From NCBI GenBank assembly GCA_902826605.1, contig CADEFM010000002.1:124001-188000 (forward strand): a stretch of DNA of 64,000 bases. The letters are read 5' to 3'. Position numbers and translations under genes: made by a program. Under the pieces are notes generated by a model, which was not told the origin of the DNA, did no database searches, and saw only the letters and a list, made by a program, of their open reading frames with translations. Of the stretch, positions 8,297 through 17,745 are shown piece after piece. Position 1 is the stretch's first letter, and the number at the start of each line of letters is the position of its first letter. The DNA is from an uncultured Acidobacteriota bacterium (GTDB taxonomy: Bacteria; Acidobacteriota; Terriglobia; Bryobacterales; Bryobacteraceae).

Positions 8297-9841
8297 CTAG
8301 AGGGGAATATTCCCATGTTTTTTGTGGGGCATGGTGTCGACTTTAGTTTCCAGCATTCGCAATGCCCGGATGACACGGGGACGCGTCTGGCGAGGCTCGA
8401 TCACGTCGTCCACAAATCCGTTCTCGGCCGCGACAAACGGACTAGCGAAGCGCTCACGAAATTCTTCTACTTTTGCGGCGCGGACCGCGCCTGGATTTTC
8501 TGCAGCGGCGATCTCCCGGCGGTACACAATACCGGCCGCTCCTTCGGCGCCCATTACCGCGATCTCCGCCGATGGCCACGCGAGATTCACGTCAGTCCGA
8601 AGATGCTTGGACCCCATCACGCAATAGGCTCCACCGTACGCTTTGCGGGTGATGACCGTGATCTTAGGCACCGTCGCCTCAGCATAGGCGTATAGCAATT
8701 TAGCGCCGTGCCGGATAATTCCTCCGAACTCCTGAGCTGTGCCTGGAAGAAATCCAGGAACATCTTCAAAGGTTAGGATCGGAATGTTAAAGGCATCGCA
8801 GAAGCGGACGAAGCGCGCGCCTTTGGTGGAGGAATCGATATCCAGACATCCAGCCAGGAATGCCGGCTGATTGGCCACGATCCCGATGGTCGCGCCATCC
8901 ATGCGCGCGAATCCCACCACGATGTTGCGCGCCCAGCGCTCATGCACTTCGAAAAAATCGCCGCTATCGACGACGCGCCGAATGACGTCCTTCATGTCAT
9001 AGGGTTGATTCGATTCTGTGGGGACGATGGAATCGAGCGCGGGATCCTCGCGCGTCGCCGGATCGTCCGCGGTTCGCCTCGGCGCTCCATCGCGGTTATT
9101 TTGGGGCAGGTAGCTCATCAGTTCGCGGATCATGCGGAGGCACTCACTGTCGTCCTGCGCCTGGAAATGTGCCACGCCGCTGGTGACATTGTGCGTGGCC
9201 GCGCCCCCCAGGTCTTCTTTGGTGACATCCTCATGCGTGACGGTCTTAATTACATCGGGACCGGTGACGAACATATAGCTGGATTTATCCACCATGAAGA
9301 TGAAATCGGTGAGGGCCGGCGAATAGACGGCGCCACCCGCGCACGGTCCCATCACTGCGGAAATTTGCGGGACCACGCCGCTTGACAGCGTGTTCCGCAG
9401 GAAAATATCGGCATAACCTCCAAGTGAGAGCACACCTTCCTGAATCCGTGCTCCGCCTGAATCGTTCAAACCGATTACAGGCGCGCCGGTCTTCAGCGCA
9501 AGGTCCATGATCTTAACGATTTTTCGTGCATTCGACTCCGACAGCGACCCGCCAAACACCGTGAAATCCTGCGCGAAAACATAAGCGAGGCGGCCATGAA
9601 TCATTCCATAGCCGGTGACGAATCCATCGCCATCGATCACCTGTTCATCCATGCCAAAGTCGCGGCAGTGATGGCGCACCATTTTGTCCATCTCTTCGAA
9701 CGTGCCTGCATCCAGCAGCAGGTCGATGCGTTCACGTGCGGAAAGTTTGCCTTCCTGATGCTGCTTCGCACGGCGTTCCTCGCCGCCCCCGGCTTCGGCT
9801 ACGGCATGACGCCGGCGCACTTCTTCGATGCGGTTTGGCAT
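8297..9841 (-). CDS. pccB: acyl-CoA (propionyl-CoA) carboxylase beta subunit, carboxyltransferase
   Basis: 514-residue biotin-dependent carboxyltransferase subunit that moves CO2 from carboxybiotin to propionyl-CoA, giving methylmalonyl-CoA, or to acetyl-CoA. Crotonase-fold halves are visible: the N-half has [22 protein letters not shown] and [16 protein letters not shown]; the C-half has [30 protein letters not shown] and [15 protein letters not shown]. It ends KKHGNIPL, the usual PccB tail. The ATG at 9841 ([11 protein letters not shown]) was preferred over the start 18 codons upstream because family proteins begin here. The alpha (biotin carboxylase) subunit is not in the window. Confidence 0.9.
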   Translation of the reverse strand: MPNRIEEVRRRHAVAEAGGGEERRAKQHQEGKLSARERIDLLLDAGTFEEMDKMVRHHCRDFGMDEQVIDGDGFVTGYGMIHGRLAYVFAQDFTVFGGSLSESNARKIVKIMDLALKTGAPVIGLNDSGGARIQEGVLSLGGYADIFLRNTLSSGVVPQISAVMGPCAGGAVYSPALTDFIFMVDKSSYMFVTGPDVIKTVTHEDVTKEDLGGAATHNVTSGVAHFQAQDDSECLRMIRELMSYLPQNNRDGAPRRTADDPATREDPALDSIVPTESNQPYDMKDVIRRVVDSGDFFEVHERWARNIVVGFARMDGATIGIVANQPAFLAGCLDIDSSTKGARFVRFCDAFNIPILTFEDVPGFLPGTAQEFGGIIRHGAKLLYAYAEATVPKITVITRKAYGGAYCVMGSKHLRTDVNLAWPSAEIAVMGAEGAAGIVYRREIAAAENPGAVRAAKVEEFRERFASPFVAAENGFVDDVIEPRQTRPRVIRALRMLETKVDTMPHKKHGNIPL

Positions 9842-9934
9842 AAACAACCAGTGTAGCGGCGCAATCACTTTTCCGCCCATCCAAGATGAAATCAAGGCGG
9901 AATCCCCGGCGGACGCGCTAAACTACTCCCTTAC

Positions 9935-11383
9935 ATGCGCTGGCTTGATTTGGCCGTTATCATCGTCTATCTTGCAGGCATCACCTGGTTCGGCGTCCGC
10001 TTTCGTCAGTCCCAACGGACGCTGCGCGATTACTTCTTAGGCGGGAAAACGGTCCCGTGGTGGGCGATCGCGCTGTCGATCGTCTCAGCCGAAACTAGCA
10101 CGCTGACCGTGATCGGCACGCCGGTTCTGTCGTTTCAAGGGGACTTCGGGTTCCTGCAATTGGTGCTGGGGTACCTGTTGGCGCGGGTGGTTATCGCAAC
10201 ACTATTCATCCCTGCTTATTTTCGCGGAGAGATGTATACCGCATATGAACTGATGCGAGTTCGTTTCGGTGAACGTATTCGCAAGCTGACAGCGGCAACG
10301 TTCCTGGTGCTGCGAGCGCTTGCGGAAGGCGTGCGAGTCTTCGCCATCTCTATTGTGATCTCGGTGATTTTGGGATCAGGGGAGATGACTTCCATCGTCG
10401 TGATCATCGCGTTGACGCTGCTTTATACCTATGAGGGCGGCCTGACAGCGGTCATTTGGACGGACGTTGTGCAGATGGTTCTATACGTAATCGGCGCTGT
10501 CGCGAGCCTAGTCGTTCTGCTCAAGCAGATTCCCGGCGGGTGGGGACATGTAGTGGCGGTCGCCGAGCCGCTCGGTAAACTGCGCGTGTTCGATTTCCGG
10601 CTCGCCGAGCCTGCCGTATTTTTCACGCGCACCTATAGTTTTTGGGCAGGGATCATCGGCGGCTGCTTTCTGACTACGGCCAGCCACGGAACGGAACAAT
10701 TGCTGGTGCAGCGTCTGCTCGCGGCCAAGAATCAGCGGCAGAGTCAGGCGGCGTTGATGGCGAGTTGGGTGGTGATTTTCATCCAATTTTCCATGTTTTT
10801 GATCATTGGCGCGTGCCTTTTCGTTTTGTACCAGGATCGCGGCATGCCGCCGCCTGCAATTGCGGACCGCCTCTACCCGCTCTATATCTGGCAGAATCTA
10901 CCGACCGGCGTGGCGGGTCTGGTGATGGCGGCGATTTTGGCGGCGTCGATGTCCAATTTGAGCGCCGCGCTGAATTCGCTGGCATCGACCACGGTGCTGG
11001 ATTTGTGGCGGCCGTGGTCAGGCGTCCAAAGGGACGATATTGCTTGGCTGCGATTGTCACGCATGGCCACGGTTGGGTGGGGCGTCATCCTATTTTGTGT
11101 CGCCTTGGTGGCGCGTCGCTGGGGCAGTGTATTGCAGGCCGGATTGTCCATCGCTTCCATTGTTTATGGCGCGCTTTTGGGGGTTTTTCTGCTCGGGCTG
11201 TTGACGAAACGAGTACGCGAGGGTGCGGCCATGGTCGGAATGTCGGTAGGTCTAGTCCTGATGCTCTACGTGCGGTTCGCTACACCCATCGCTTTTACCT
11301 GGTACGTAGTCATTGGGTCAGCGGCGACGTTTCTTACCGGTTTGGCGATTTCTTACGTAAAGGTCACACGTAAAAGCGCTTAA
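9935..11383 (+). CDS. sodium:solute symporter (SSS) family transporter
   Basis: 482-residue inner-membrane protein with about 13 hydrophobic helices. It begins with RWLDLAVIIVYLAGITWFGVRF, followed by DYFLGGKTVPWWAIALSIVSAETSTLTVIGTP. The helix-1 unwinding region and Na+ site of the SSS fold (ALSIVSAETS) are clear. Family members couple Na+ entry to uptake of sugars, amino acids or carboxylates, and the substrate cannot be assigned here. Divergent from pccB across 93 bp. Confidence 0.88.
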   Translation: MRWLDLAVIIVYLAGITWFGVRFRQSQRTLRDYFLGGKTVPWWAIALSIVSAETSTLTVIGTPVLSFQGDFGFLQLVLGYLLARVVIATLFIPAYFRGEMYTAYELMRVRFGERIRKLTAATFLVLRALAEGVRVFAISIVISVILGSGEMTSIVVIIALTLLYTYEGGLTAVIWTDVVQMVLYVIGAVASLVVLLKQIPGGWGHVVAVAEPLGKLRVFDFRLAEPAVFFTRTYSFWAGIIGGCFLTTASHGTEQLLVQRLLAAKNQRQSQAALMASWVVIFIQFSMFLIIGACLFVLYQDRGMPPPAIADRLYPLYIWQNLPTGVAGLVMAAILAASMSNLSAALNSLASTTVLDLWRPWSGVQRDDIAWLRLSRMATVGWGVILFCVALVARRWGSVLQAGLSIASIVYGALLGVFLLGLLTKRVREGAAMVGMSVGLVLMLYVRFATPIAFTWYVVIGSAATFLTGLAISYVKVTRKSA

Positions 11384-11550
11384 CAACCTTCATTCCCCTG
11401 CAGCACGTCGACGCGGAATACGAAATCGAGTATGGCAACCGTTGCTGCGTGAACCTTTGTTAATTCTTTTTTAAATCCCGGCACAGAAGATGCCCCGTAG
11501 TGTTCTTCGGGCCGCCGCGCCGCGCTGTAAAGCGGTACGATCAGTTTAAG

Positions 11551-11572
11551 TTTGTTCTGATATCAGAACAAA
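11551..11572. promoter_or_regulatory. palindromic operator copy 1
   Basis: A 22-bp perfect palindrome with core TTGTTCTG-ATAT-CAGAACAA, flanked by T on the left and A on the right. It lies 125 bp upstream of the AT-hook gene, just before a possible -10 TATGAT at about 11595. The same 8-4-8 architecture recurs at 11636 and 24567. Confidence 0.7.
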
Positions 11573-11635
11573 ACCGTTAAAACTACCTATATTTATGATA
11601 GAATCGAAAAAGGACCGACGGGACGTGAGTGGTGT

Positions 11636-11661
11636 GTCTTGTTCTGTTTTCAGAACAAGAC
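11636..11661. promoter_or_regulatory. palindromic operator copy 2
   Basis: Perfect inverted repeat with 11-bp arms (GTCTTGTTCTG and CAGAACAAGAC) around TTTT. Its inner 20 bp are TTGTTCTG-N4-CAGAACAA, identical in both half-sites to copy 1. It ends 36 bp before the AT-hook start codon, so it could cover the promoter or 5' leader. It could also fold as an RNA hairpin, but the match to copies 1 and 3 favours a protein-binding site. Confidence 0.7.
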
Positions 11662-11697
11662 GCCCTTCACGATTGCCGGAGAGAATGGAGTCAATTC

Positions 11698-11892
11698 ATG
11701 GACGTACTTAAAATGTTGGCGGATTTACGCCAGGAACGTGAGCAGATTGAAGAGGCGATTGTGACTTTGGAGCGCTTGGCTCGTGGACGCGGGCGTCGGC
11801 GCGGCCGACCACCAGCTTGGATGGCAACGATCAAACGTCGGGGCCGTCCGCCGGGCAGCAAGAACCGAGCAAAAGAATCGATGGCGGCCTAG
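11698..11892 (+). CDS. small AT-hook protein
   Basis: 64 residues. Residues 1-28 form an amphipathic helix (DVLKMLADLRQEREQIEEAIVTLERL) suited to coiled-coil dimerisation. Two AT-hook cores follow: GRRRGRPPA (about 33-41) and RRGRPPGSKN (about 49-58). AT-hooks bind the minor groove of A/T-rich DNA, so a small nucleoid-associated or regulatory protein is likely. The ATG at 11698 is preceded by AATGGAG with 7-nt spacing. The 314 bp in front hold two operator palindromes. Small acidobacterial proteins of this layout are poorly described; the target is unknown. Confidence 0.75.
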   Translation: MDVLKMLADLRQEREQIEEAIVTLERLARGRGRRRGRPPAWMATIKRRGRPPGSKNRAKESMAA

Positions 11893-11976
11893 CTATCTAG
11901 GCGATACTCTGACTCAGACCGTACTCTATTGACGGCGGCGACGTTCTCTCTTCTCCATTCGCCGCCCACTCCTCAT

Positions 11977-14259
11977 TTAGTTGGTGTTGCTTCCCGGAAT
12001 AGCTCTCGTCGTGCGCGACTTCTCGGCTGCGGGCAAATTCTCACCTCCAGACGTCTTTAGTGAAAGAACGTCGCTTTCCGAAGACATAGAGTCTGCTGAT
12101 GGGCTACGCACCACAGGATACACGGCCTGAGAGTCTGGGGAAGACGGTTCCCACTGCTGATTCTTGAATGCCTCAAGCACGGATTCTGGCGGTGGCGGGA
12201 ATTGGAATGCGGCGAAAAAACCATCGGTATTGCCAACTTGCAGTTCGCGGGTGGCTTGTCCGGCGGGGAAGATGTTGTTGCTTGCGGACCCTACTATAAA
12301 CGCCATATTTGTCAGATCAACATCTACCCCGTAGGCGATTTGGCTGCCCGGGCTGGTGATGTATGTGGAATAAACCAGCGAAGCGAACGCACCCGCCGCG
12401 GGGTCCAGCACAGTGAAAAAGCCATCGGTGGATCCCAGCGCCGAAACCTGGTTCATTGCATCGATTGTCGTCGCCAAGTTCTCCGACAGAGTGTAGCCGA
12501 CGATGTAGTACTTTCCGCTAATGTCGCGCGCCATGTCATAGGCGACTTCCGCGTTGCTCCCGCCGAAATAGGTGGAATAAGCCAATGCGTCCAATCCAGA
12601 TTTAGACGGGTCGACAATGGTGAGGAAGGCGTTCGCGATACCGTTCAACTGAGGCTGATAAGCATCCTGGGTGACTGGGAAGTCGGCTGACATGGTATAG
12701 CCAGTGAGCGCAACGCGCCCCGAAGGCTCGACAATCACCTTCTTGATTTCGTCATAGCCGGAACCCCTCAAATAGGTGCCGTAGAGCACGGTTTGCGCTT
12801 CCAAATCGAGCTTTAACAGGAATCCTTCGCCACCATCCAGATAATCGCCTTGGAAAGCATTTGCTGTCGTCGGAAGGCCTGGCGAATACGTTATTCCTGC
12901 GATATAGACCTTTCCTTGTGCGTCCACGGCAATGCTACGGGCATAATCGTTGGCTCCGCCAGTGATGAAGGTGCTTGAGATCAGGGCGTCGTCGCCCGTT
13001 TTCGTAGGGTCGAATTCCGAGACGAATATTTCCGCGCCGGCCACCAATGTGCCTTGAATCGCGTTCTTCACGGGGAAATTGGACGAAGCGGTTTGGCCGG
13101 TGATATATGCTTTACCGTTGAATACTGCAATACCCCGGCCCTCATCGGTACCAGTGCCTCCGACAAACGCGAGGTGCACTACGCTGGCAAACAATGTCTT
13201 TGTTGGGTCCAACACTGCAAGGAAGGCATCGGTGCCCCCCTGGTTGGTGCGTTGGAAGCTTGTGACTTCCGGGAACTGGGTGGCGGTGGTCGTAGATCCC
13301 GTAAGATACACCAGTCCTGTGACTGGATCGACAGCCATGGCACGCACGGTTTCAATGCCCAATCCCCCCACGTAGGTAGAGTAGGGAACCCTGGTGGATT
13401 CGTCGGCAGATCGCGGATCCAATTTCATCACCCAAATATCTTGCCTGCCGGAGTTGGTATTAAAATACGTCTCTCCCAAGAGGTAAAAATCCGTGGACTG
13501 CGTGTTGCCCGCGATATACACGAACCCATGATTGTCGTGCCCAACGGAGATTGCGGTATCAGTGCGGGTACCGAAGAAGAATCGGGTCATGACAAGTTCC
13601 GGGTCAATCACCAGGCGGGCGGAGTGATCGTAGGTCCCCAGAGCGATTGAAACGAAGCCACCCTGGTTCATTTGGTAGGCCGCTTTGACGGGGGTCCGAT
13701 TCCCAGAGGGCGTGACCTGATAGGCGACAGGCGCGCGCTGCGTCAACGTTTGAGCTCCCATGGAAATCAGCAGGTCTCCGGCCGGGCTAAGACGAACATG
13801 CTCGGCGCCTTCAAAAAGAATGCGGATGCGAGACGGATCCGCTCCGGGGGCGACCTCAAAGTCATACTCAAGATGTTCGCCGTTGCCGTAGTACAGGACG
13901 TCAATTCCCGGATACGCGTCCGCGCGGCGAAGACGGCTGTAGGTGGGAACGCTTTCCTGCAAATCGGCTGTCAAATAGCCGGTGTTGCCTGTGGTCTGAC
14001 TTGCCGGCTGATATACAGCGGCCTTGGCGCCTTCAAGCTGCATACCAATCGTATGACCGCCCACATTCAATATGGAGGATTGCGAGTTGAAAAGGAATGC
14101 ATAGTCCAGCCCGCGGGCAAGCCATTGGACAGGATCCTTCGACGTGGTTCTGATTTGGCCGCGATTTGGCTCGAAACGTATTGGCACGGAGGACGCCAAT
14201 TGGCTGGGAGAGGCGGCGAACACACTCACAGCGAGTAGAAAGGAGACAGCAAAACGCAT
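11977..14259 (-). CDS. secreted SBBP-repeat beta-propeller protein
   Basis: 760 residues with signal peptide MRFAVSFLLAVSVFAASPSQ. The N-terminal domain (about 25-225) begins VPIRFEPNRGQ and has RRADAYPGIDVLYYGNGEHLEYDF, as in the module that precedes SBBP repeats. Five or more SBBP propeller units of about 55 residues follow, with the pattern YSTY-GG....A..I.VD..G..Y..G.T. Examples are YSTYVGGLG, ITGGANDYARSIAVD, YGTYLRGSGYD and YSTYFGGSNAEVAYD. The last 60 residues are low-complexity. Such proteins are abundant in Solibacter-like genomes and presumably act outside the cell. No catalytic residues are seen. Confidence 0.82.
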   Translation of the reverse strand: MRFAVSFLLAVSVFAASPSQLASSVPIRFEPNRGQIRTTSKDPVQWLARGLDYAFLFNSQSSILNVGGHTIGMQLEGAKAAVYQPASQTTGNTGYLTADLQESVPTYSRLRRADAYPGIDVLYYGNGEHLEYDFEVAPGADPSRIRILFEGAEHVRLSPAGDLLISMGAQTLTQRAPVAYQVTPSGNRTPVKAAYQMNQGGFVSIALGTYDHSARLVIDPELVMTRFFFGTRTDTAISVGHDNHGFVYIAGNTQSTDFYLLGETYFNTNSGRQDIWVMKLDPRSADESTRVPYSTYVGGLGIETVRAMAVDPVTGLVYLTGSTTTATQFPEVTSFQRTNQGGTDAFLAVLDPTKTLFASVVHLAFVGGTGTDEGRGIAVFNGKAYITGQTASSNFPVKNAIQGTLVAGAEIFVSEFDPTKTGDDALISSTFITGGANDYARSIAVDAQGKVYIAGITYSPGLPTTANAFQGDYLDGGEGFLLKLDLEAQTVLYGTYLRGSGYDEIKKVIVEPSGRVALTGYTMSADFPVTQDAYQPQLNGIANAFLTIVDPSKSGLDALAYSTYFGGSNAEVAYDMARDISGKYYIVGYTLSENLATTIDAMNQVSALGSTDGFFTVLDPAAGAFASLVYSTYITSPGSQIAYGVDVDLTNMAFIVGSASNNIFPAGQATRELQVGNTDGFFAAFQFPPPPESVLEAFKNQQWEPSSPDSQAVYPVVRSPSADSMSSESDVLSLKTSGGENLPAAEKSRTTRAIPGSNTN

Positions 14260-14381
14260 AATGTTTTTTTCGACGTAACGAACGCGAGACCGGGTACGAA
14301 AATCGGTAACTCTTATGTTACCGCGAAGCCCTTGTGGAGGAGATGGGAGGATCGTCAGATGATGTCAACCTGCCCACTCAA

Positions 14382-15413
14382 CTAATTCAAATAGTAGGTA
14401 CGGTACAGGGTGTCGCGTTGCTTGGGTATAAATCCCGCATCGCGAATCAAGCGCCGCAATTCTTCTTCGGTGGCCCGGTTATGAGTGCCAGCAGCACTTA
14501 CCACGTTCTCTTCAATCATGATGCTGCCGACGTCATTCCCGCCGAAGCGCAAGCCGATCTGACAGGTCTTCAGGCCGGGTGTCACCCAGGATGATTGAAT
14601 ATTCGGGACATTCTCCAGGTACAGGCGTGAAAGCGCGAGCATCTTCAGATACTCCACCGCCGTCGCCTCTTCCTTGACAAAGCGACCGAGGGAGGTATAT
14701 TCGCGTTGGAACGCCCATGGAATAAACGCCGTAAACCCGCCGGTATCCATTTGGATCTGGCGTACGACGTCCAGATGGTTCATGCGCTGTTCAATGGTTT
14801 CGCCCGTGCCGAACATCATGGTTGCGGTGCTGGCGATGCCCAAGTCATGGCATGTACGATGAACGTCGATCCAATCCTGAGTGGAGCACTTTAGGCGGCT
14901 GATGCGCTTACGGACGTCTTCATCCAGAATTTCAGCGCCACCGCCGGGAAGGGAATCCAGGCCGGCATCTCGCAGACGTTTCAGAGTGTCATGCAGAGAA
15001 AGGCCGCTTACTTCAGCGATGCAGCAGATTTCTGGAGCCGAAAAACAATGCGTCCAGATATTGAACCGCTGCTTGATCCCGCGCAGCAGATCCTCGTACC
15101 ATTCGATCTTCAAATCCGGGTTAAGGCCGCCCTGCATCAGAATCCCGGTGCCGCCCAAATCCATGGTTTCCCGGATCTTCTGAAAAATGGCTTCCTGCGG
15201 CAGTACGTAGCCTTCTTCATGCCCCATGGGCCGGTAGAAGGCACAGAAGCTACAGTATTCCGTGCAAAAATTCGTATAGTTGATGTTGCGGTCGATGATG
15301 TAGCTGACGACGTTATCCGGGTGTAGTTTGCGGCGCATCGCATCGGCGGCCATGCCGATGCCGATCAGGTCGTCGCTGTGAAACAGGTCGATCGCTTCTT
15401 CGCGGGTCATCAT
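14382..15413 (-). CDS. mqnC: cyclic dehypoxanthinyl futalosine synthase (radical SAM)
   Basis: Converts dehypoxanthinylfutalosine to its cyclic form in the futalosine route to menaquinone. The 343 residues carry the radical-SAM cluster motif CTEYCSFC (CX3CX2C, about residues 50-57). MqnC-typical blocks include DSLPGGGAEIL, FGTGETIEQRMNHL, FTAFIPWAFQ and RFGGNDVGSIMIEENVV. The start ATG overlaps the mqnA stop by 4 bp (ATGA). Transcribed after mqnA. The presence of mqnA-mqnC implies menaquinone-based respiration. Confidence 0.93.
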   Translation of the reverse strand: MMTREEAIDLFHSDDLIGIGMAADAMRRKLHPDNVVSYIIDRNINYTNFCTEYCSFCAFYRPMGHEEGYVLPQEAIFQKIRETMDLGGTGILMQGGLNPDLKIEWYEDLLRGIKQRFNIWTHCFSAPEICCIAEVSGLSLHDTLKRLRDAGLDSLPGGGAEILDEDVRKRISRLKCSTQDWIDVHRTCHDLGIASTATMMFGTGETIEQRMNHLDVVRQIQMDTGGFTAFIPWAFQREYTSLGRFVKEEATAVEYLKMLALSRLYLENVPNIQSSWVTPGLKTCQIGLRFGGNDVGSIMIEENVVSAAGTHNRATEEELRRLIRDAGFIPKQRDTLYRTYYLN

Positions 15414-16225
15414 GCCGAAACACCTCCCTGAACCATTACGCGTTCCAGCGCTGCCGCGCGCTGCCAGTACAGTTCCAAGCCCGCGTAGTGGCGGTCTGTG
15501 AGTTCAAAAATAATGTGGCGAGTCAAATATTCGCGCACGAGCGCTTCCGGCAGGCATCTGCGCGGCGACTCGATTTTCACTATTTCGTCAACGTGAGAGA
15601 GGCCAAAACGGCAAGATGCAACGAACTGCTCGTCATAGGGCGCGTGAATCATTTCCTTTTGCCCGGCCCATACGGCGAACACCATGGGAAAGCCGGTCAC
15701 ACGGGTCCATTGTTCACCCAGGTCCAGCGTTTCAAAGGGAAGTGCGGCTGGATCCACGTGAAGCGCCGCGTCGCCGATCAGCAGCGCTGCGTCCGCCGCG
15801 CCCAGCATGGAAGCAAGATCGGGTGCCAGTGAGATGCACTTCGGTTCCACGCCGTACAATTCCGACAAAAGAATACGCGCTAACATCACCGAGGTGCGCG
15901 ATCCCGAATCCGTGGCCAGCGTACGAATGGCACGGAATGGAACTTTCGAGATCAACAAGATACTGCGCACAGGGCCATCTGAAGCGATGCCAGTACCGCG
16001 GAAATATCCGAGCTTTTGCCGCACCACTTCGATCGCCGGCACAATGCCGATTTGGGCTTCTCCGGACGCAAGCTGATCGGCACATTCCGAAGGAACAGCG
16101 AAGCGAAGATCCAACGTGCCGCGCTGCGCGGGATCGTTCAGAAACCCCCACACCAACGGCATCGTGTTGAGATAGCTCACGGCGCACACGCGGGGACGGT
16201 TTGCTGGAATTTCGGTGGGAATCAA
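15410..16225 (-). CDS. mqnA: chorismate dehydratase (menaquinone biosynthesis)
   Basis: First step of the futalosine pathway: chorismate to 3-enolpyruvyl-benzoate. 271 residues with the periplasmic-binding-protein-like fold. Family blocks are VCAVSYLNTMPLVWGF (about 13-28), GEAQIGIVPAIEVVRQ, SVMLARILLSELYGV, ALLIGDAAL and TGFPMVFAVWAG. The annotated start is a TTG at 16225 with AGAGGG too close upstream; a GTG 12 codons in is an equally good start. Coupled to mqnC by overlap. Confidence 0.9.
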   Translation of the reverse strand: MIPTEIPANRPRVCAVSYLNTMPLVWGFLNDPAQRGTLDLRFAVPSECADQLASGEAQIGIVPAIEVVRQKLGYFRGTGIASDGPVRSILLISKVPFRAIRTLATDSGSRTSVMLARILLSELYGVEPKCISLAPDLASMLGAADAALLIGDAALHVDPAALPFETLDLGEQWTRVTGFPMVFAVWAGQKEMIHAPYDEQFVASCRFGLSHVDEIVKIESPRRCLPEALVREYLTRHIIFELTDRHYAGLELYWQRAAALERVMVQGGVSA

Positions 16226-16292
16226 CCCTCTAGTCTAACAGGCGGAGGGGCGAGATCGATAAGGCGCAGTCGATTGGAGTAAGCCAGTAGTA

Positions 16293-17693
16293 TCAGCCAA
16301 GAGTGACGCTTTCTCCGCGCGAGGGCAGTATGGTTTCAATGCCATAGGCGGACTTGATCGCGCGGGCCAAGGCCTCGCCTTGCCGCGGCTCGCCGTGCAC
16401 CAGGAATACTCTTTTCAGCCCTGGAGTGATCGGGCGCATCCATTCCAGGAGTTCCCGCTGATCGGCATGTCCGCTCAGCTCGTCCAAATGTTCCACTTCG
16501 GCGCGGAGACGCATCGGTTCGCCGAAAATCTTGACCTCCGGTTGCCGCTCCAGGATCTTACGGCCGAGGGTGTTCTCAGCCTGGAACCCGGTGATCAAAA
16601 TAGTATTGCGCGGATTTTCGATATTGTTCCGAAGATGATGCAGGATGCGCCCCGCCTCGCACATGCCGGAGGCGGAAATGATCACACACGGACCGCGCAG
16701 GTCGTTCAGCTTTTTCGATTCCGTGACATCGCGGACATATGTGAGGCGGAAAAAACCGAACGGATCGTGGCCGTCCGTGAGAAAGCGGCGTGCTTCCTCG
16801 TCATAACACTCGGGGTGTTTGCGAAACACTTCTGTCGCGTTCAGCGCGAGAGGACTGTCGACGAATATGGGGATCGATGGGATGCGGTTCGCGTCCATCA
16901 ATTGATGCAATAGCAGAACGATTTGCTGGGTGCGGCCCACGGCAAAGGCAGGGACGATGATTTTTCCTCCACGGGCGGCAGTGCGGCTGACCACTTCGGC
17001 CAGGAATTCCGCGGCATTACCCAAGGGCTTGTGGAAGCGGTCGCCGTACGTGCTCTCCATGATCAGGTAATCGGCGGGCGGAAGAGGCTGGGGGTCGCGA
17101 ATAATGGGCAGGCCGGGACGCCCAACGTCGCCCGAAAAAGCGAGCCGCACGCCGTCGCCTTCCAGGACCATGGAAGTGGCTCCCAGCATATGCCCGGCGT
17201 CGTAGGTTTTGTAAGAAATTCCGTCGGCGATCTGTCTTTGCTCGCCGAGAGAAACGGCTTGGAACATTGGGAATGTGCGCTCGGCGTCCGCCATGGAATA
17301 AAGCGGCATCACGATGCGATCGTCGCCTCCAGCGGCTTTGCGGTTGGCGCGGCGCTTGTTGACGAACTCGGCATCTTTTTCCTGCAGATATGCAGAATCA
17401 GCGAGCATCGCCAGACATAGATCGACGGTGGCGGGCGTGGTGTAGATTGGCCCATTGAAATTGTTGCGAACGAGCGTCGGCAGGTTCCCGCTATGGTCGA
17501 TATGGGCGTGAGAAAGAACCACCGCGTCAATGCTGGACGGGGGGAAAGGGAATTGACTGTTGCGTTCGAAAGCTTCCTGCCGGCGACCTTGATAAAGACC
17601 GCAGTCGAGCAGAATGCGCTTGCCGCCAGCGAACTCCACGTGGTGCATGGACCCCGTTACGGTTCTCGCCGCGCCCCAAAATGTAATTTTCAT
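16293..17693 (-). CDS. MBL-fold beta-CASP RNA-processing-type hydrolase
   Basis: 466 residues. The metallo-beta-lactamase core shows HAHIDHSGNLP (motif 2), DAGHMLGATSMVLEGD and FSGDVGRPGLPI. A beta-CASP domain follows with FAVGRTQQIVLLLHQL, ISASGMCEAGRILHHLRNNIENP and the terminal SGHADQRELLEWM plus LVHGEPRQGEALARAI. This is the layout of CPSF73-like/RMMBL RNA exo- and endonucleases. The ATG at 17693 (MKITFWGAARTVTGSMHHVE) is the family start; the frame runs 77 codons further upstream without similarity. The 52 bp in front are shared with the divergent S9 peptidase. Confidence 0.88.
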   Translation of the reverse strand: MKITFWGAARTVTGSMHHVEFAGGKRILLDCGLYQGRRQEAFERNSQFPFPPSSIDAVVLSHAHIDHSGNLPTLVRNNFNGPIYTTPATVDLCLAMLADSAYLQEKDAEFVNKRRANRKAAGGDDRIVMPLYSMADAERTFPMFQAVSLGEQRQIADGISYKTYDAGHMLGATSMVLEGDGVRLAFSGDVGRPGLPIIRDPQPLPPADYLIMESTYGDRFHKPLGNAAEFLAEVVSRTAARGGKIIVPAFAVGRTQQIVLLLHQLMDANRIPSIPIFVDSPLALNATEVFRKHPECYDEEARRFLTDGHDPFGFFRLTYVRDVTESKKLNDLRGPCVIISASGMCEAGRILHHLRNNIENPRNTILITGFQAENTLGRKILERQPEVKIFGEPMRLRAEVEHLDELSGHADQRELLEWMRPITPGLKRVFLVHGEPRQGEALARAIKSAYGIETILPSRGESVTLG

Positions 17694-17745
17694 GATTGCC
17701 CGCCGGTGTAGTGTAAAATCCAATATACGAGAGGCCGGACCCCGA
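17694..17745. promoter_or_regulatory. short divergent promoter region
   Basis: Only 52 bp separate two divergent start codons. TAAAAT at about 17714-17719 could serve as a plus-strand -10. The complement of AATATA at about 17722-17727 gives TATATT for the minus strand. The two RNA-polymerase sites would overlap, so the genes may compete for transcription. No clear -35 boxes are visible. Confidence 0.3.

Noticed and set aside
8942-9385. 147-codon plus-strand frame inside pccB
   Set aside because: Antisense shadow of a conserved carboxyltransferase gene; many such frames arise from high GC.
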